64,000 bases of DNA from [Flexibacter] sp. ATCC 35208 (GTDB taxonomy: Bacteria > Bacteroidota > Bacteroidia > Chitinophagales > Chitinophagaceae), in NCBI RefSeq assembly GCF_001975825.1, contig NZ_MTKN01000027.1:34436-98435 (forward strand), read 5' to 3'. The position numbers were made by a program, and so were the translations under genes. Under the pieces are notes generated by a model. The model saw nothing but the letters and a program-made list of their open reading frames with translations, did no database searches and was not told where the DNA came from. Below, in pieces: positions 44,391-53,881 of this stretch (position 1 is the stretch's first letter; every line of letters begins with the position of its first letter).

Positions 44391-45677
44391 ATGAAGCTTT
44401 CCATATTCCAACAATATAAGGATAATGTGATCTTAAACCGATTTGCGAAGGTTTTTAGTGTTGACATATTGGTCAAGGCTTCGGGTTTCATATTACTTCC
44501 TGTCTATCTGAAATTGATGACACAGCAGGAGTATGGATTGTATAGTTACCTGATCTCTATCATCTCCACATTTTCCGTTTTTCTCAATTTCGGATTATAC
44601 ATTGCGCAAAGCAAGTTATACCAGGATCTGGAACATAAGGAGAAAGGCAAGTTGTTGTTTACTATACATATTACTCTTTCCCTTGCGTTATTACCTTTAT
44701 TGCTCATCATTTATGGGTTTAAGCTGGATTATGTGCTGCTGAATTTCCTCTTCAAAAATCCTATTAACTATTCTTTATATCGTTTCCCCATACTCATAGC
44801 AGTTGTTACTTCTGTGTATTCTTTCATGCTATCAAATTACTTTCTTACAAGTGAAAGGATACGGTATATTCAACGCTTTAATTTTTTGAGGCTGTTACTG
44901 GTGAATGGTCTGGTACTCCTGATCCTTTTCTTTTTTAAAGGAGATGCAGTGGGCATAAGGTTGAAGTATAGCTACATGGTAGAATTGAGTATCACCGGGG
45001 TGTTTTTTTATTTCTACATAAAGGCGATGTCACCCAGCTTTGACAGGCAGCTGGCATTCAAATCCCTGAAACTGGGATTGCCTATTATGGCATCTGCATT
45101 ATGTGATATCGTCATCAATTTTGGAGATAAATTTTTCCTGGAAAAGTACGTTGGATTTAAAGAATTGTCGATTTACTACCTGGCTTTCTCAGGGGCAAGT
45201 GTTATCCCTTTCTTCTTCAGTACCCTACAAAATGTTTGGTTACCTATATTTCTGAAAGAAAAAAATCTATCCGAAAACCTACGGAAAACTAAAAAAATGA
45301 TAAAACGGGTGGGCATCCTGTTACTGCTACTTTGCATAGGCATACTGGTATTTGTGAAATTGGTATTGTGGATTAACCTGATTGACAACCAGAAGTATAG
45401 TGCTGTATTGCGTTTGTTGCCTATTATGTTGTTATCACAGGCGATCTCTGCACTTACTCATCTGCTCATTAATTACGTTGTGTATTTTGAACAAACATAT
45501 TTTACTTCTCTTGTTTCAGTTTGCTTTGGATGCATCTCTTTAGTATGTAATCTCCTGTTCATACGCACCTATGGTATGTATGGAGCGGCATTTTCCCTGC
45601 TGGGAATTAATGTGCTGCAGTTCGGAGTTTACTACCTTTTACTAAAGTGGAATGTACGTAAGCGGTTGGTAGTATAA
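44391..45677 (+). CDS. Wzx-type polysaccharide flippase
   Basis: 428 residues with about 12-14 hydrophobic helices, beginning KVFSVDILVKASGFILLPVY and LMTQQEYGLYSYLISIISTF, the start pattern of the MOP/PST flippase family. It turns lipid-linked repeat units over the inner membrane. It fits with the Wzy-like gene at 50437, so the pathway is Wzx/Wzy type. Starts 33 bases after the wzz-like stop. Confidence 0.88.
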   Translation: MKLSIFQQYKDNVILNRFAKVFSVDILVKASGFILLPVYLKLMTQQEYGLYSYLISIISTFSVFLNFGLYIAQSKLYQDLEHKEKGKLLFTIHITLSLALLPLLLIIYGFKLDYVLLNFLFKNPINYSLYRFPILIAVVTSVYSFMLSNYFLTSERIRYIQRFNFLRLLLVNGLVLLILFFFKGDAVGIRLKYSYMVELSITGVFFYFYIKAMSPSFDRQLAFKSLKLGLPIMASALCDIVINFGDKFFLEKYVGFKELSIYYLAFSGASVIPFFFSTLQNVWLPIFLKEKNLSENLRKTKKMIKRVGILLLLLCIGILVFVKLVLWINLIDNQKYSAVLRLLPIMLLSQAISALTHLLINYVVYFEQTYFTSLVSVCFGCISLVCNLLFIRTYGMYGAAFSLLGINVLQFGVYYLLLKWNVRKRLVV

Positions 45678-45701
45678 GCAGGAGTTTATAAATAATTTTT
45701 T

Positions 45702-46496
45702 ATGAAACTATATCTTGGTACCGCATTCTTTTATCTGAGGAGTATATTGAATACCTTAAAGCAGGTAGGCATTATTATTAGTGAACAACCCCGGTTTTTC
45801 AGGGATGCAAACAGGATCAGAAAGGGCATGAAGGCCACTGGCGATTTTCCTCACTTTGCTGTGTATCCCTGTTTGCTGGATAGAACGGCAGAAGGTGGTA
45901 CTACTAAAGGCCATTATTTTCACCAGGACCTCTGGGTATCTCAGCAGATCTTTAAGGAAAACCCGGTAAAGCATGTCGATATCGGCTCAAGGGTAGATGG
46001 GTTTGTGGCACATGTGGCTGCATATCGCTTTATAGAGGTGATTGACGTACGGCCTATAAACAGTGAGATTGATAATATGCAGTTTGTGCAGGCGGATATG
46101 ATGATGGAGAACCCTCACCTGGAAAATTATTGTGATTCCATGTCCTGTCTCCATGCACTGGAGCATTTCGGCCTGGGCAGATATGGTGATCCACTGGATA
46201 TAAATGGCCATCTGAAAGGATTTGCCAGTATGTCGAAGATGTTGAAGGTGGGTGGTAAAATGTACTTTTCTGTCCCCATAGGCCCGCAGCGTATTGAATT
46301 TAATGCACATCGTGTGTTTAGCATCAATTACCTGTTGAAGATGTTCGCCGCCAATAACTACAAGGTAGATACATTTTGTTTTGTAGATGATAAGGGTGAC
46401 CTGCACAAAAATGTGTCATTGGCAAATGAGCAGGACGTGGCAGGAAACTTTGGTTGCCAGTGGGGGTGTGGGATATTTAAACTGGAAAAGATTTGA
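45702..46496 (+). CDS. DUF268 domain protein, methyltransferase-like
   Basis: 264 residues. The core VKHVDIGSRVDGFVAHVAAY, then FIEVIDVRPI, DSMSCLHALEHFGLGRYGDP and LKVGGKMYFSVPIGPQRIEF follows the Rossmann methyltransferase strand order and matches DUF268, found in polysaccharide loci. It could methylate a sugar or act as a decorating enzyme of another kind; activity is not known. No signal peptide. The stop overlaps the TTG start of the fucosyltransferase. Confidence 0.82.
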   Translation: MKLYLGTAFFYLRSILNTLKQVGIIISEQPRFFRDANRIRKGMKATGDFPHFAVYPCLLDRTAEGGTTKGHYFHQDLWVSQQIFKENPVKHVDIGSRVDGFVAHVAAYRFIEVIDVRPINSEIDNMQFVQADMMMENPHLENYCDSMSCLHALEHFGLGRYGDPLDINGHLKGFASMSKMLKVGGKMYFSVPIGPQRIEFNAHRVFSINYLLKMFAANNYKVDTFCFVDDKGDLHKNVSLANEQDVAGNFGCQWGCGIFKLEKI

Positions 46497-47404
46497 TCAC
46501 ATTTAGTCATTTAGGAGATCCTACCTGGGGGCGTCTGGGAAATCAGTTATTCCAGATCGCAGCTACGATAGGTATTGCGGAAAAAAACGGGCAGGATTAT
46601 GTTTTCCCTGAGTGGAAATATGCCGGTTGCTTCCAGCATCAATTACCTTATCTCACATTGCCTGGCGCATCGTCTTATTACCAGCAGAGAAGCCATTATT
46701 ACCAGGTACTGCTGCCAGAGGGCAACTGGGACTTGTTTGGTTTTTTCCAGAGTGAAAAGTTCTTTTTAAATGTGGAGGCGCAGGTGCGCCGTTACTTTGA
46801 ACCTTCTGCGGAAATAGAAGCTTATATACAGGAGCGTTATGGAGCAGTGCTGGCAGGCAATACCTGCAGTATACATGTGAGAAGAGGCGACTACCTGAAA
46901 TTGCGTTATTCATTCCCGCCACAATCCCTGAGGTATTATCAAAAGGCCATGTCTTTATTTGATAAGCAGACAAAGTTCCTGGTGTTCTCTGACGATATTG
47001 AATGGTGTAAAACGAACTTTAAAGGAACACAATTTTACTTTGTGGAGGGAGAACGTGATATCACAGACCTGTTCCTCATGAGCCGTTGCCAGCACCATAT
47101 ACTGTCAAACAGTAGCTTTAGCTGGTGGGGCGCCTGGCTGAATAAATCAGCGCAAAAGCGGGTCATTTGTCCTGAGCACTGGTTCGGTCCGGAGACCAGT
47201 ATCAACCCTGATAAGGTATCCAAAGATATTTATGCCAGCAATTTTGAGCGCCTGAGAATGAGTGAAAGTCCATTGGCTGGTGTGAATTACAGAATATATG
47301 CATTTACTATTTTCGTATACAGGGCGGTATATAACTGGACGATGAAATGCCTCCGTGCTGTATGGAAGCCAATTAAGAAGATTATATACCGACCAGACCA
47401 TTGA
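46493..47404 (+). CDS. GT11 family alpha-1,2-fucosyltransferase
   Basis: 303 residues. GRLGNQLFQIAATIGIAEKN, GFFQSEKFF, the donor-site motif IHVRRGDYL, and LSNSSFSWWGAWL are the GT11 signatures. It should move L-fucose from GDP-L-fucose to a galactose-type acceptor in the repeat unit. The locus itself makes GDP-fucose (ManC, Gmd, Fcl). The frame has no ATG near the start; TTG at 46493 overlaps the previous stop (TTGA), suggesting coupled translation. Confidence 0.92.
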   Translation: MITFSHLGDPTWGRLGNQLFQIAATIGIAEKNGQDYVFPEWKYAGCFQHQLPYLTLPGASSYYQQRSHYYQVLLPEGNWDLFGFFQSEKFFLNVEAQVRRYFEPSAEIEAYIQERYGAVLAGNTCSIHVRRGDYLKLRYSFPPQSLRYYQKAMSLFDKQTKFLVFSDDIEWCKTNFKGTQFYFVEGERDITDLFLMSRCQHHILSNSSFSWWGAWLNKSAQKRVICPEHWFGPETSINPDKVSKDIYASNFERLRMSESPLAGVNYRIYAFTIFVYRAVYNWTMKCLRAVWKPIKKIIYRPDH

Positions 47405-47406
47405 CT

Positions 47407-48330
47407 ATGTATAAAGTTAAATCACCCATATTATTTCTGGTTTTTAATCGGTTGGATACTACTAGCCGTGTGTTGGATGCTATTGCTGCAGCACAGCCGG
47501 CACGCCTCTATGTGGCCTGTGATGGGCCCAGAAGCAACCGGAATGAAGACGAAAAGGTAGCTGCCGTGAGAAACTGGATCACACAGCATGTGAACTGGCC
47601 GTGTGAGGTGTTTACCTTATTCAGGGAGCAGAACCTGGGATGTAAGCAGGCAGTAAGTTCCGCTATTACCTGGTTCTTTGAGCAGGAAGAAGAGGGCATC
47701 GTATTGGAAGATGATTGTCTGCCCAATGAAAGCTTTTTCCGTTATTGTGACCACAACCTGGAAAAATACCGCGATGATGAAAGAATGATGCATATAGGGG
47801 GAACTAACTTCCAGCATGGCCTACAGAGAGGAGATGGATCTTACTATTTCTCCAAAGTATGTCATGTATGGGGATGGGCTTCCTGGCGCAGGGCATGGAA
47901 GCATTACGACATTACCATGTCTGCCCTGGATCAGGTACTGGAAAGAAAACTACTGGAAGGTATTGTGCCTAAAAAGCAGCATAGACTTCGCTGGCAGGAT
48001 GCATTTGTAAGTGTAAAAGAAAACAGGATCAATACCTGGGATTATCAATGGGTTTTTGCTGTTTGGAATGCAAATGGAGTAAGCATTACACCAAATGTGA
48101 ACATGATCAGTAATATTGGTTTTGATGAACAGGCTACACATACTTTTGATAAAGACAGCATTTTTGCCAACTGCCCCACAGCAGATATTGGCAATATCAA
48201 AGATCCGACAAGCATCATGGTAGACAACATCGCAGATGCATTTGTAATGCATGGCATGTTCCCAAAACAAAATAAGGTAAAGGAATTTGCATATAAGATT
48301 TATTCAGGGTTAAAAAGGAAACTGAAATAA
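47407..48330 (+). CDS. Family 2-like glycosyltransferase
   Basis: 307 residues from ATG at 47407; TTG at 47401 overlapping the previous stop is an alternative. A GT-A fold is indicated by SPILFLVFNRLDTTSRVLDA, YVACDGPRSN, REQNLGCKQAVSSAITWFFE and the metal motif IVLEDDCLPNESFF. KVCHVWGWASWRRAWKHYD continues the nucleotide-sugar transferase pattern of the group often named after hemolytic protein HlpA. Cytosolic, no membrane helix. Donor and acceptor unknown. Confidence 0.85.
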   Translation: MYKVKSPILFLVFNRLDTTSRVLDAIAAAQPARLYVACDGPRSNRNEDEKVAAVRNWITQHVNWPCEVFTLFREQNLGCKQAVSSAITWFFEQEEEGIVLEDDCLPNESFFRYCDHNLEKYRDDERMMHIGGTNFQHGLQRGDGSYYFSKVCHVWGWASWRRAWKHYDITMSALDQVLERKLLEGIVPKKQHRLRWQDAFVSVKENRINTWDYQWVFAVWNANGVSITPNVNMISNIGFDEQATHTFDKDSIFANCPTADIGNIKDPTSIMVDNIADAFVMHGMFPKQNKVKEFAYKIYSGLKRKLK

Positions 48331-48352
48331 CGAAATAAAAAACGGAACCAAG

Positions 48353-49462
48353 ATGAAAGTACTATATGACTACCAGACATTCACCATGCAGGAATACGGA
48401 GGGATATCGAGGTATTTCTACGAGCTGATTGCAAGAGGGGCAAAAGATCGGGATATGAATGTGGATGTATCACTTAGACTTTCGAATAATGCCTACCTGA
48501 ATGGTTCCTCTTATCCGGGTCTGTACCGGTTTTTCCCGGGCAAACAGTTCAAAGGCAAATCACGCATAATGCATGCTGTGAACAGGGGAAAAAGTGAACG
48601 CATGATCAGTAAAGGTAACTATGATGTACTGCACCCTACCTATTACGATACTTACTTCCTGAAAAACCTCCCTGCCGGCAAACCTTTTACCGTAACATTT
48701 CTGGATATGATTCACGAAAAGTTTGCGGATAAATACGAGGAGCTGCGTGGTGATATAGGCATCTATGAAAATAAAAAAGAACTGCTGCAACATGCATCAA
48801 AAGTGATTGCTATTTCAGAATGTACGAAGCGGGATATTATTGATATTTTCGGTGTAGATGGAGATAAAATCGAGGTCATTTACCTGGGTAGTTCATTTAA
48901 CAGTGGCAGCGCTTCCAGCAATCGCCTGGTGGCAGCACCCTATCTTTTGTTTGTAGGCAACAGGTCCATCTATAAGAACTTCTCTCTCTTTGTGGAATCA
49001 GTAAAGCCGATATTAGATGCGAACAAAGAGCTGAAGATCGTATGTGCAGGTGGAGGTAATTTCAGTGTCGCAGAAAAAGAACAGTTCCAGCGTCTGCAGA
49101 TCACTGACCGCGTGCTCTTTCATCGTATTGATGATAGTACGCTCGCCAGCCTGTACAAATATGCAGAAGTTTTTGTATTCCCCAGTCTTTATGAAGGATT
49201 TGGTATTCCGGTGCTGGAGGCTTTTGCCTGTGGATGCCCATGTCTGCTGAGTTCGGGTGGATCACTGCCTGAAGTAGGTGGAGATGCTGCACTCTATTTT
49301 GACCCGCTGGATGTAAACGAAATCAGTACCGCAGTAAATAGTATCTTACATGATACAGAAAAACGGGCAGAATTAATTAGCAAAGGACTGAAGAGACTGG
49401 AACAATTCTCCTGGAATAACACATATCAAAATACCCTGGCGTTTTATAAATCATTAGTATGA
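48353..49462 (+). CDS. Family 4 glycosyltransferase
   Basis: 369 residues, GT-B fold. Acceptor half starts MKVLYDYQTFTMQEYGGISR; donor half has YLLFVGNRSIYKNFSLFVES and the EX7E motif in FPSLYEGFGIPVLEAFACG, then SLPEVGGDAALYFDP. Similar in layout to mannosyltransferases of O-antigen clusters; the sugar is not known. It overlaps the next gene by 4 bases (ATGA). Confidence 0.9.
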   Translation: MKVLYDYQTFTMQEYGGISRYFYELIARGAKDRDMNVDVSLRLSNNAYLNGSSYPGLYRFFPGKQFKGKSRIMHAVNRGKSERMISKGNYDVLHPTYYDTYFLKNLPAGKPFTVTFLDMIHEKFADKYEELRGDIGIYENKKELLQHASKVIAISECTKRDIIDIFGVDGDKIEVIYLGSSFNSGSASSNRLVAAPYLLFVGNRSIYKNFSLFVESVKPILDANKELKIVCAGGGNFSVAEKEQFQRLQITDRVLFHRIDDSTLASLYKYAEVFVFPSLYEGFGIPVLEAFACGCPCLLSSGGSLPEVGGDAALYFDPLDVNEISTAVNSILHDTEKRAELISKGLKRLEQFSWNNTYQNTLAFYKSLV

Positions 49463-50433
49463 AGACAGCTATCATAACAGGTATAACAGGACAGGATGGC
49501 GCATATCTGGCAGAATTACTATTAAAGAAGAACTATAAGGTAATCGGCATCACCAGAAATAACCATGTCTCAAATCTGGAGAAACTGGCTTATCTGGGCA
49601 TTGGCGACAAAGTGAAAATGGTGGAGTGTGACATGATGGATATGTCCAGCGTGATCAATATCATCAATACCTTCAGACCTGATGAAGTGTACAACCTGGC
49701 GGCACAAAGCTCTGTAGGATTGTCATTCAATCAGCCGATCGGGACCATACAATACAATATTATTTCAGTGCTGAACCTGTTGGAAGCACTTCGTCTTATA
49801 AAAAACGATACCCGATTTTATCAGGCATCCAGCAGTGAAATGTATGGAACGGTAAAGAGTCTGCCGGTAACGACTGATACACCTATGCATCCGCTCAGCC
49901 CTTACGCAATCTCTAAAGCAAGTGCTTACTGGACTGTAGTTAATTACAGGGAATCCTACGGACTTTATGCCTGCAATGGGGTATTGTTTAACCATGAATC
50001 ATTCCTGCGGTCAGAGAGTTTCTTTGTGAAAAAAGTAGTGGGAGAAGCTGTGAAAAACAGGAATAACCCTGACTGGATACTGAAGGTTGGAAATATAGAT
50101 GTGAAAAGAGACTTTGGATATTCACCAAAGTATGTGGAAGCTATGTGGCTAATGTTGCAGCAAGATCATCCAAAAGATTTCATGATCTGCTCTGGGAAAA
50201 GCTATCTGCTCAGAGACCTGATTGACCATGTATTTAAGCAGTTAAATATACCGGCTGAGAAACTGATTGTGAGCCAGGAGCTTTACCGCCCTACCGATAT
50301 ATTGGATATTTACGGCGACAACAGCAGCGCTATGTCAGCGCTTGGATGGAATTATGATTATAACTTTTATGATGTACTGGACATACTTATTTCGGAAGAA
50401 CTAAAAGCTAATGAAAAAATAAATAAAGGTTAG
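49459..50433 (+). CDS. Gmd-like NAD-dependent epimerase/dehydratase (short paralogue)
   Basis: 324 residues of the extended SDR family. The nucleotide motif TGITGQDG is at 8-15, the active-site SSSEMYG and YxxxK in YAISKASAYW follow, and LFNHESFLRSESFFVKK parallels the GDP-mannose 4,6-dehydratase motif LFNHESPLRGETFVTRK of the gene at 56153. It is 46 residues shorter and clearly diverged. It may be a second GDP-mannose dehydratase, a reductase making GDP-D-rhamnose, or a dehydratase for another nucleotide sugar. Overlaps the upstream GT gene. Confidence 0.82.
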   Translation: MKTAIITGITGQDGAYLAELLLKKNYKVIGITRNNHVSNLEKLAYLGIGDKVKMVECDMMDMSSVINIINTFRPDEVYNLAAQSSVGLSFNQPIGTIQYNIISVLNLLEALRLIKNDTRFYQASSSEMYGTVKSLPVTTDTPMHPLSPYAISKASAYWTVVNYRESYGLYACNGVLFNHESFLRSESFFVKKVVGEAVKNRNNPDWILKVGNIDVKRDFGYSPKYVEAMWLMLQQDHPKDFMICSGKSYLLRDLIDHVFKQLNIPAEKLIVSQELYRPTDILDIYGDNSSAMSALGWNYDYNFYDVLDILISEELKANEKINKG

Positions 50434-50436
50434 TGT

Positions 50437-51720
50437 ATGGTTCCTAAATTACTTGAACTGAATGTTGGGTTGTACCTGTTGGTTTTTATCGGAACCTTCC
50501 TGCCATTATTATTTATTTTCAGGAAACAATATTGGAATTTATTTGATCCATTAATCCTATTGTTATTTAGTCTTGCTTTTAATGTGAGCATTGCTGCTTA
50601 TACCTATCTGACCGGTGATATGCAGGGGCGGTTCATGGTCTACATATTAATATGTATGGTGGCTTTTGTAGCCGGATTTTTTAGTTACGTCCGGTACAAA
50701 GAGCCAGCTGTTCCCCCGCTACAGAATGACGTGGTATTTACGGGACCAGATCGGTTTATGACTACTGCACTGATTGTTACAAATATTCTGTTTATTACTA
50801 TCAACAATCTGTTTCTCTTATATAGTGTAGGATTAGGTATCCTGACTGGTGATGTAAACCCTGATCTGGCTAAGGTAACCCTCAGCCAGGGAGGTGCAGG
50901 CATCTTCCAGAAGGTAGCATGGATCAGTAAGTTCATTATTGTTCCTCTATGTGCACATGCATTCTATATGTTTAGAATGAAGAAGCTGGTGTTGTTTACC
51001 CTGGCTTACTTTGTTTTTTCATCCATGGTATTTTCATTCAGTAAGTCTGGACTATTGTTCATGTTATTCGACTTTAGCATAGTGGCATACTATTACAACC
51101 GTTACCTGGGTATGAAGCTGATCAATTTTGGAAAAATGTTTGTGTTTGCAGGTATTGGTGGTGGGGCTGCCCTGATCGTGCTGCTGAACGTAACTTCCAA
51201 ATATGGAGTATCCATTTCAGAGTTATTGGCTGAGCGCTTTATCGCTACCGGTTCCGGTACTTACCAGTTTTTCTCAATGGATGGATACCGGGCATTTGCC
51301 AACTTTGATTTTGTGACACGGATACAGAATTACCTGGATGTAATATTGTCTACGTTTAAGCTAAAAGCCTGGGAGCCGCTTGGCTATATGGCTTATATGA
51401 CAGAGTACCTGACAGGCTTGAATGCACCCGGGTTTGGTGCCAATCCATATTTATTTGTGGATGGGTATTTCCTGTTTGGCTGGGGAGGTATCTTATATTG
51501 TTTTGTATTGGGCCTCTTATTGCGTACTGTGCGAAGTATGAAAACAGGTTACCTGCGCTTTTTCATTTTTAATACGATAGTGCCACAACTATTTGCTGAC
51601 CCGGGAATTGTACAGCATAGCATCATTGCATTGCTGCTTTTTGTACCGGTGTATTTGCTTATTAAGGTAGTGGCAGATATTTATCATAAACAAACGACTA
51701 TTACATTAGCACGGATATGA
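50437..51720 (+). CDS. Wzy-like polysaccharide polymerase (integral membrane)
   Basis: 427 residues with about 10-12 hydrophobic helices (VGLYLLVFIGTFLPLLFIF, LILLLFSLAFNVSIAAYTYL and so on) and a large central loop (about 270-330: FIATGSGTYQFFSMDGYRAF). Sequence similarity to named families is weak, as is usual for Wzy. The position beside flippase and transferases makes it the repeat-unit polymerase. Four-base overlap with the next gene. Confidence 0.75.
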   Translation: MVPKLLELNVGLYLLVFIGTFLPLLFIFRKQYWNLFDPLILLLFSLAFNVSIAAYTYLTGDMQGRFMVYILICMVAFVAGFFSYVRYKEPAVPPLQNDVVFTGPDRFMTTALIVTNILFITINNLFLLYSVGLGILTGDVNPDLAKVTLSQGGAGIFQKVAWISKFIIVPLCAHAFYMFRMKKLVLFTLAYFVFSSMVFSFSKSGLLFMLFDFSIVAYYYNRYLGMKLINFGKMFVFAGIGGGAALIVLLNVTSKYGVSISELLAERFIATGSGTYQFFSMDGYRAFANFDFVTRIQNYLDVILSTFKLKAWEPLGYMAYMTEYLTGLNAPGFGANPYLFVDGYFLFGWGGILYCFVLGLLLRTVRSMKTGYLRFFIFNTIVPQLFADPGIVQHSIIALLLFVPVYLLIKVVADIYHKQTTITLARI

Positions 51721-52793
51721 AGCCTTTGAAAATAGCATATATACGATATCATTTACGAGAGCCAGCGACTGGCATTGGAAATGTATGCAAGAACTTTGAA
51801 CTGGAGTTATCGAAATACAATGACGTGCAGTTGATAGGACTGACACCACCTCCTATCAGCAATAAGAAAGGGATATTGAAGATAATCAATAAAGCCTGGT
51901 TTGTAGGCTGGCTCAAGTTTGCAGTACCATTCCTGAGCATCATAAAAGGAGCGGATGTGTATGTGGAAATGAATATGCTGTATCCATTGTTCAGGTTTGC
52001 AAGGTTTTACTTTTTCATCTATGACCTGGCGTTTGTGAAAATGCCGGAAGTCGTGCTGAATACGAATTACAACAAGCGCGTTAGTTTCCTGAAAAGAATA
52101 AACGGCCAGAAAGATAAGAACATTGCCATTTCTGAGTCTACCCGTCGTGACTTCCTGGAGTATACAGGAGTACCTCCATCTACAGTAGATGTAGTATACC
52201 TGGATAGCTCAATGGCTGTTGATCCTGTTACAGACGGACGGGCTGTACCAACTACTCCTTATTTCCTGTTTGTAGGTACGCTGGAGCCACGTAAAAATGT
52301 CACTAACCTGGTACGTGCTTTTTATAGTTTTTCGGAGCAGGTAAGTGAAGAGTATCACCTGTACCTGATTGGTAAAAAGGGATGGTTGTATGAGGAAATC
52401 TTCAAAACGATAGACGAAAAACCTCATTTGAAAGATCGTATCAAATGGATAGGATATGCCTCAGATCAGGAATTGTCGTTTTACTATATGAACGCATTTG
52501 CTTTGTTATATCCCAGCCTTTATGAAGGTTTTGGACTGCCTATACTGGAAGCAATGCGTCATGGGTTGCCAGTCATCAGTACTAACAATTCTTCGTTGGG
52601 AGAAGTTGGAGGAGATGCTGTATTGTATTGTGACAGTATTGAAGCTCCGGGCATATTACGTCCCATGTTACAGCTGCATCGTGAACCAGGATTGAGAGAT
52701 AAACTTATACGGAAAGGATATGAAAGGGCTGGATTATTTTCCTGGAAACAGTTCGGAGATACTTTACATACAACATTTATTCAAAACAGGTAA
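51717..52793 (+). CDS. Family 4 glycosyltransferase
   Basis: 358 residues, GT-B. The N-terminus MKPLKIAYIRYHLREPATGI and donor half YFLFVGTLEPRKNVTNLVRA, then EX7E in YPSLYEGFGLPILEAMRHG and SLGEVGGDAVLYCDS. Related to but distinct from the gene at 48353. Overlaps wzy by ATGA; the following gene starts 3 bases after its stop. Confidence 0.9.
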   Translation: MKPLKIAYIRYHLREPATGIGNVCKNFELELSKYNDVQLIGLTPPPISNKKGILKIINKAWFVGWLKFAVPFLSIIKGADVYVEMNMLYPLFRFARFYFFIYDLAFVKMPEVVLNTNYNKRVSFLKRINGQKDKNIAISESTRRDFLEYTGVPPSTVDVVYLDSSMAVDPVTDGRAVPTTPYFLFVGTLEPRKNVTNLVRAFYSFSEQVSEEYHLYLIGKKGWLYEEIFKTIDEKPHLKDRIKWIGYASDQELSFYYMNAFALLYPSLYEGFGLPILEAMRHGLPVISTNNSSLGEVGGDAVLYCDSIEAPGILRPMLQLHREPGLRDKLIRKGYERAGLFSWKQFGDTLHTTFIQNR

Positions 52794-52795
52794 AG

Positions 52796-53878
52796 GTGAA
52801 ATTCGTTTTTATAAATACAGGAACTATCAGCCAGAATGCAGGCATCGTAAGGTGTTTGGGATTAGGAACGGCACTGGTGCAACTGGGGCATGATGTCAGC
52901 ATTATGATCAATGACGACGCGCAGAATGTGCAGGCTTATGGTGAAGTATTGAATGGGATTAGATTTATCTATACTAAATCCGGCAGCGGTCGGGAGCAGA
53001 TCAGCAAGACGCTGCACCTGGCCAAGCTCTCAGAGCTCGATTATGTGCATTGTATGGGAGCCGGGTCGTCTATTTTTTTACCAGCGCTGATAGCAAAAAA
53101 GCTGCTGGGAAAAAAATTTAAGCTGGTAGTGGATTTTGAAGACAGACAAAGTCTGTTGGTACCACCAGTGCTGGAAAAAAGAATACTCTATTATGAAAAG
53201 CTGGCAGTGAAATATGCAGATAAGGTTATTTGCGCAAGTAATGAGCTAGCTTTATTATATAAAGAATTATATGGAATCAGGGCGGGTTACCTGCCTTTTG
53301 CAATAGATGCACGCAGGCAGATCGGCAGGAATGTAGCTACAGCCGACCGCTTTACGATAGGCTATTTAGGAAACCTGATCCAGCCCTATCGTGAGCAGGT
53401 AGATTTTTTGCTGGCCACATTACCTGACATGAATGATTTGCAACTAATAATAGCAGGGAAAGGAGAAATGCTGCCAGTATTTCAGCAGGAAGTGAAACGG
53501 ATGGGGCTGGAAGACAAGGTACAGTTTGCCGGGTTTGTACCTGATGAAAAACTAAACCAGCTCTTCGGAGAGCTGGATGCCTGTGTGTTTTATCTGCCAG
53601 ATATACCCGTAAATAGGTACCGCTGCCCTAACAAAGCATTCATGTATGCATCTACAGGACTACCAGTGGTGGCTAGTAAGGTAGGAGAGGTGGTAAGGGT
53701 ACTACAGGATTATCCTAATGCTGCGTTTTTTGATAATGACAATCCTGCTGATTTTATAAACGCAGTAGCAAAAGCAAAGACACAGCATGCAGAAGTACCG
53801 GATGCATTTTATGAGAAAAACAGCTGGGTGGCAAGGGCTAAGGTATATGTGGATTTTATCACAGGAAAACAGGCTTAA
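52796..53878 (+). CDS. Glycosyltransferase, GT4-like
   Basis: 360 residues from GTG at 52796 (MKFVFINTGTISQNAGIVRC). Donor half FTIGYLGNLIQPYREQVDFL, LQLIIAGKGEMLPVFQQE and NRYRCPNKAFMYASTGLPVV, which is the variant of the GT4 nucleotide-sugar site with NKAFMYAS in place of a classical EX7E. GTG is used because no ATG fits and the gene begins 3 bases after the previous stop. Donor unknown. Confidence 0.85.
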   Translation: MKFVFINTGTISQNAGIVRCLGLGTALVQLGHDVSIMINDDAQNVQAYGEVLNGIRFIYTKSGSGREQISKTLHLAKLSELDYVHCMGAGSSIFLPALIAKKLLGKKFKLVVDFEDRQSLLVPPVLEKRILYYEKLAVKYADKVICASNELALLYKELYGIRAGYLPFAIDARRQIGRNVATADRFTIGYLGNLIQPYREQVDFLLATLPDMNDLQLIIAGKGEMLPVFQQEVKRMGLEDKVQFAGFVPDEKLNQLFGELDACVFYLPDIPVNRYRCPNKAFMYASTGLPVVASKVGEVVRVLQDYPNAAFFDNDNPADFINAVAKAKTQHAEVPDAFYEKNSWVARAKVYVDFITGKQA

Positions 53879-53881
53879 ACA